Shown piece after piece: positions 5,597-7,947 of a DNA stretch of 7,947 nucleotides. The stretch spans positions 1-7,947 of the forward strand of contig CAIUQV010000517.1 of the NCBI GenBank assembly GCA_903901375.1. The letters are read 5' to 3'. This DNA is from an uncultured Ignavibacteriota bacterium (lineage in GTDB: Bacteria > Bacteroidota > Ignavibacteria > Tepidaquicellales > Tepidaquicellaceae). Position 1 is the first letter of the stretch, and each line of letters begins with the position of its first letter. The translations under genes were made by a program, and so were the position numbers. The notes beneath the pieces were generated by a model. It was given only the letters and a program-made list of their open reading frames with translations. It made no database searches and was not told where the DNA came from.

Positions 5597-6127
5597 TTAC
5601 TCAGTTGTTATAAATGGTTTCATTTTTTCAAACTTCTTTGTACCTATACCTTTGATTTTCATAATATCCTCAATTACTTTGAAAACTCCATGTTCTTTTC
5701 TATAAGCAAGTATTTTATCTGCCGTAGAGTCTCCTATACCGGGAAGAAGAACAAGTTGTTCTTTTGTTGCTGTATTTAGATTGATACTCTTTTCTTTAAG
5801 TCCATCACCTTTTTTTCCCTTTTTCTTTTTCCCTTCCGTAATCTTCAGACTGTCCTCAGTGTTCTTAATATTCCCGATTTTCTTAAGTTCCTCCTTTGAA
5901 AAAAGAGAATCGACTATAATGTTTGTATCACTCAAAACAGTGAGAGCGTTATCAGATTTCTGTTTAAATAATTTATCCGTTTTAGTATAATCGAAGACGG
6001 CAGAGTCGTCTGAAATCAAGCCTTTTGTAATCTTAATTCCAAAACCAAGAGTGAGTATTATAAGAAGGACTAATAAAACTCTGATTTCGCTTTTTGTAAA
6101 ATTAAATTTTTGGAAAAAAGCGCTCAT
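5597..6127 (-). CDS. ComEA-like membrane-anchored helix-hairpin-helix DNA-binding protein
   Basis: This encodes 176 residues from ATG at 6125-6127. A single membrane segment lies at about residues 17-37 (VLLVLLIILTLGFG core) with a short positively charged cytoplasmic tail. A polar linker of about 65 residues ends in a lysine-rich tract (GKKKKGKKGD, about 99-108). The C-terminal helix-hairpin-helix domain (114-172) opens with INLNTATKEQLVLLPGIG (115-132) and has a second hairpin, IKGIGTKKFEKMKPF (158-172). This matches ComEA, which holds incoming double-stranded DNA outside the membrane during natural transformation. A role in DNA uptake is therefore likely, though related HhH proteins exist whose role is unclear. 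It is the first gene of the operon with the PilM-like gene, rsmD and coaD. A terminator hairpin ends only 18 nt upstream of its ATG. There is no Shine-Dalgarno sequence. Confidence 0.85.
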   Translation of the reverse strand: MSAFFQKFNFTKSEIRVLLVLLIILTLGFGIKITKGLISDDSAVFDYTKTDKLFKQKSDNALTVLSDTNIIVDSLFSKEELKKIGNIKNTEDSLKITEGKKKKGKKGDGLKEKSINLNTATKEQLVLLPGIGDSTADKILAYRKEHGVFKVIEDIMKIKGIGTKKFEKMKPFITTE

Positions 6128-6145
6128 ACTAATTATTTAAATAAG

Positions 6146-6170
6146 AAAGGCTGTAAAATTAACAGCCTTT
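6146..6170 (-). terminator. Hairpin terminator of the 6186-7049 lipoprotein gene
   Basis: A perfect 9-bp stem (AAAGGCTGT with ACAGCCTTT) encloses a 7-nt loop. On the minus strand it begins 15 nt after the lipoprotein stop codon and is followed by CTTATTT. It also lies immediately upstream of the comEA-like start (6127), leaving only 18 nt, so it may double as an attenuator for the operon. Confidence 0.75.
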
Positions 6171-6185
6171 TAAAAATCACAGTAA

Positions 6186-7049
6186 TTATTGATTACCGTA
6201 AAAAAGGTTAAGTCCGTTTCTGTTAATTTTCACATCTACTACAAGTTTTAATGTGTCAGCCATATTATAAGAATCCTGAAGAAATATCATACCGTAAGTA
6301 GGCGGTGAAAAATTCCTGCCTTTAAGCCAGAAAGCAAAAACATTAAAAGATTTGTTATCGTTACTGAAATAAGGTGTCCTGTCATTAGGAAAATCACTTG
6401 GCAGTAATTCATCGTGACCTGCATAATATTTATTCAGTGTATCAAATTCTGCTTTAGAAAAAACATATCCACCGGTAAAAGGGTTTGGGAGAGCATCGCT
6501 GAATTTTGTTTCAAATCCTCCGGAATAATCGCCGGCTAAATTGCCGGAAACTACACAGTAATTTGTACGGGTTGAATCCATGCTTAATTTAATATCATAT
6601 AGTGAAGTAAATACACTCATAACTGTTCCAGTATACATATTCATAGCACAGAGAGAATTAAGATTAAAATACTGAGATAATATTCTTAAATCAAAAATAT
6701 AAACATTGGTAAATAACATTGCCATATTAATAACAGAAGTATCTCTGAAAACAATAATGTTACCTGTTTTTGTATAATAACCTGGTGCCTTTGCGATTAC
6801 CTGATAAGAGCCATCAGTTATACCCGAAATGTAATAGTTTCCTTCACCGTCTGAAACAGTGTATGTTGTCTGAGGAATTGTCGTTATTGCGGCATTTTTA
6901 ATTCCGGTAGCAGTCAAAGAATCAACAATTCTACCCCGTATTACACCGCTTCCGTTTGGTGCAAGCAAGTCACCACCACAACCAGTTATGTTTAAAAAGT
7001 ACAAAGAAATTATAGCCGTAACTATAAATATGATAAATCTTTTTGCCAT
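6186..7049 (-). CDS. Lipoprotein: carboxypeptidase-regulatory-like domain plus unrecognised C-terminal domain
   Basis: This encodes 287 residues from ATG at 7047-7049, chosen because it begins the lipoprotein signal MAKRFIIFIVTAIISLYFLN with lipobox ITGC and lipidated Cys24. An upstream in-frame ATG at 7094 adds 15 non-signal residues across a palindrome and is rejected. Residues about 33-110 form a carboxypeptidase-regulatory-like (transthyretin/SusC-type) beta domain: GVIRGRIVDS, then DGEGNYYISGITDGSYQV and AKAPGYYTK. The remainder (about 112-287) matches no family I know but is shared with the neighbouring paralogue: FSKAEFDTL, SDFPND, FAFWLKGR, YGMIFLQD and VVDVKINRNGLNLF. Two cysteines in this part are absent from the paralogue. 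The protein is likely anchored at the outer membrane, facing periplasm or surface. It has its own terminator and a 30-nt palindrome upstream. A function beyond protein or carbohydrate contact by the beta domain cannot be named. Confidence 0.85.
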   Translation of the reverse strand: MAKRFIIFIVTAIISLYFLNITGCGGDLLAPNGSGVIRGRIVDSLTATGIKNAAITTIPQTTYTVSDGEGNYYISGITDGSYQVIAKAPGYYTKTGNIIVFRDTSVINMAMLFTNVYIFDLRILSQYFNLNSLCAMNMYTGTVMSVFTSLYDIKLSMDSTRTNYCVVSGNLAGDYSGGFETKFSDALPNPFTGGYVFSKAEFDTLNKYYAGHDELLPSDFPNDRTPYFSNDNKSFNVFAFWLKGRNFSPPTYGMIFLQDSYNMADTLKLVVDVKINRNGLNLFYGNQ

Positions 7050-7092
7050 ATAAATATTTAAATTTTTGCAAATTACCACAAATCTACTCAAC

Positions 7093-7122
7093 ATTCAACT
7101 ATAATAATTATTATAGCTGAAT
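7093..7122. promoter_or_regulatory. 30-nt near-perfect palindrome upstream of the lipoprotein gene
   Basis: Two 15-nt arms with a single mismatch (7098/7117) surround the perfect core CTATAATAATTATTATAG (7099-7116), which has no spacer. The core contains TATAAT on both strands. It lies 43 bp upstream of the ATG at 7049, where the promoter of this gene is expected, so an operator or promoter role is plausible; no well-spaced -35 element was found on the minus strand. It could alternatively be an incidental cruciform-prone sequence. Confidence 0.4.
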
Positions 7123-7170
7123 TATGACAAGATTATTTTTACAAAATGTAACCGGATTTACAGATAAAAC

Positions 7171-7199
7171 AGCCGGACCAAATACAATTTGGTACGGCT
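7171..7199 (-). terminator. Hairpin terminator of the right-edge lipoprotein paralogue
   Basis: AGCCG-G-ACCAAA (7171-7182) pairs with TTTGGT-A-CGGCT (7188-7199), an 11-bp stem with one internal mismatch and a 5-nt loop. On the minus strand the stem starts 7 nt after the stop codon of the gene ending at 7207 and is followed by GTTTTAT. This makes it an intrinsic terminator of that gene, so the downstream paralogue needs its own promoter. Confidence 0.75.
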
Positions 7200-7206
7200 A
7201 AAATGT

Positions 7207-7947
7207 TTACTGATTACTGCCGTTAAACAGGTTAAGTCCTATTTTATTAATTTTAACGTCAATAACTAAATAATATAAACCATCAGTATCTTTATAGAAA
7301 TCCCTCATAAAAATAACACCGAATAACTGCAACGTGGAAGTTGCCCTGCCAGATAACCAGAAAGGATAAACCCTGTTTGGCATTCCCGGCGGATTATTAA
7401 AAGTACTGGTTGTATCACTTGGGAAATAAGAATTAAAGCTAAAACCGTCAAAATTATAAATATACGATAATGTGTCAAACTCTGCTTTTGTAAAGGTCTG
7501 GGTACCTGTTTTAGGGTTTGCCAAAGGAGGTGCGAATTTTGTAACTGACCCTGCTCTTGATTTTGCGAGTGAACCTGACCTTAAATAAAAATTAATACTG
7601 TTGCCGAGTGAATCATATGAACATCTCATTTGGATGTCCTTATTAGGATCATTAGCAGCAACTTCATTAATTACAATACCATTGAATAAGTCCACAGCAC
7701 TTAGATTCGTATATGTGGAGTTAGCTTCCTGAACCGTAAGGTTATTAAAAACATAAACACCCGTAAAACGCATACGTGCGTCAGCAACCGCAGTATCCGC
7801 GTCTGTTACAACAGCAGTTGTTGTACGTGTAAAGTAACCCGGCTTTCTTGCCGTAACAATGTATGATCCGTCTGAAACACCAGAAATAATATAATTACCA
7901 GATGAATTAGTCATTACGGTTGAAGTTGCAGGCGTAGTAGAAATAAC
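7207..7947 (-). CDS. Paralogue of the neighbouring lipoprotein, N-terminus cut by window
   Basis: The frame is open to the right edge and encodes 246 residues to the TAA at 7207-7209. The ATG at 7912-7914 is internal, because coding similarity to the paralogue continues upstream (VISTTPATSTV before it). The visible part begins inside a carboxypeptidase-regulatory-like beta domain (NSSGNYIISGVSDGSYIV, then ARKPGYFTR). The C-terminal domain shared with the 6186-7049 protein follows: FTKAEFDTL, SYFPSD, YPFWLSGR, FGVIFMRD and VIDVKINKIGLNLFNG. The missing N-terminus is probably a signal peptide with a lipobox, by analogy with the paralogue. The two genes lie in tandem on the same strand, 157 bp apart, separated by a terminator, as expected of an old gene duplication. 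Identity by eye is modest and concentrated in the listed motifs. The biochemical role is unknown. Confidence 0.85.
   Translation of the reverse strand, partial: VISTTPATSTVMTNSSGNYIISGVSDGSYIVTARKPGYFTRTTTAVVTDADTAVADARMRFTGVYVFNNLTVQEANSTYTNLSAVDLFNGIVINEVAANDPNKDIQMRCSYDSLGNSINFYLRSGSLAKSRAGSVTKFAPPLANPKTGTQTFTKAEFDTLSYIYNFDGFSFNSYFPSDTTSTFNNPPGMPNRVYPFWLSGRATSTLQLFGVIFMRDFYKDTDGLYYLVIDVKINKIGLNLFNGSNQ

Noticed and set aside
5552..5990. Two plus-strand open frames opposite the comEA-like gene
   Set aside because: They are Phe/Ser/Pro-rich mirror translations of the lysine-rich comEA-like sequence, overlapping a gene with clear homology.
7050..7094. 15-codon N-terminal extension of the complete lipoprotein
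   Set aside because: The ATG at 7049 begins the signal peptide; the extension runs into the palindrome/promoter region.
1..7947. Search for CRISPR arrays, insertion sequences, tRNA or rRNA genes, att sites and retroelements
   Set aside because: No regularly spaced repeats, transposase-like or reverse-transcriptase-like frames, cloverleaf sequences or rRNA segments were seen. The paralogous lipoprotein genes are a gene duplication, not a mobile element.

Overview
The window is AT-rich (by eye about one third G+C) and gene-dense. It looks like a member of the Bacteroidota or a near relative such as the Ignavibacteria/Chlorobiota side of the FCB group. Three things point that way: a lipid-anchored TlpA-like thiol-disulfide protein with the extended beta-rich N-terminal region common in Bacteroidota, lipoproteins carrying a carboxypeptidase-regulatory-like beta domain, and start codons behind AT-rich leaders with no convincing Shine-Dalgarno sequence. 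The exact lineage is inference. I see no insertion sequence, CRISPR array, tRNA or rRNA.

Layout from left to right. Positions 1-1044 (+) hold the 3' part of an M24B Xaa-Pro aminopeptidase (PepP type), cut by the left edge. Its codon use is extraordinary: almost no codon ends in T or G. A terminator hairpin follows at 1055-1081, then a convergent small four-helix membrane protein (1089-1469, -). A divergent, gene-free region of about 425 bp (1470-1894) carries a perfect 12-bp terminator-like hairpin, small palindromes and a cluster of GTTTCC/GGAAAC elements. It leads into a TlpA-like lipoprotein with a CPNC active site (1895-3127, +) and a secreted thioredoxin-fold protein that has lost both active-site cysteines (3203-3682, +).

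The minus strand then carries a compact four-gene operon, read right to left: comEA-like helix-hairpin-helix protein (5597-6127), PilM-like actin-fold protein (4708-5595, TTG start), rsmD (4164-4706) and coaD (3677-4171). Gaps are 1 nt, 1 nt and an 8-nt overlap. It joins two genes of competence/type IV pilus character to 16S rRNA methylation and coenzyme A synthesis. coaD and the thioredoxin-like gene converge and share the 6-bp palindrome CTATAG as their last codon plus stop.

Upstream on the minus strand are two paralogous secreted proteins in tandem: a complete lipoprotein (6186-7049) and the C-terminal part of a second copy (7207-7947, cut by the right edge). Each joins a carboxypeptidase-regulatory-like beta domain to a conserved C-terminal domain I do not recognise. 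Each is followed by its own hairpin terminator.

Nothing here forms an obvious new defence or mobile system. The best leads are the T-depleted pepP, the duplicated lipoproteins with their unrecognised domain, the comEA-pilM-like-rsmD-coaD linkage, and the cysteine-less thioredoxin next to an intact one.
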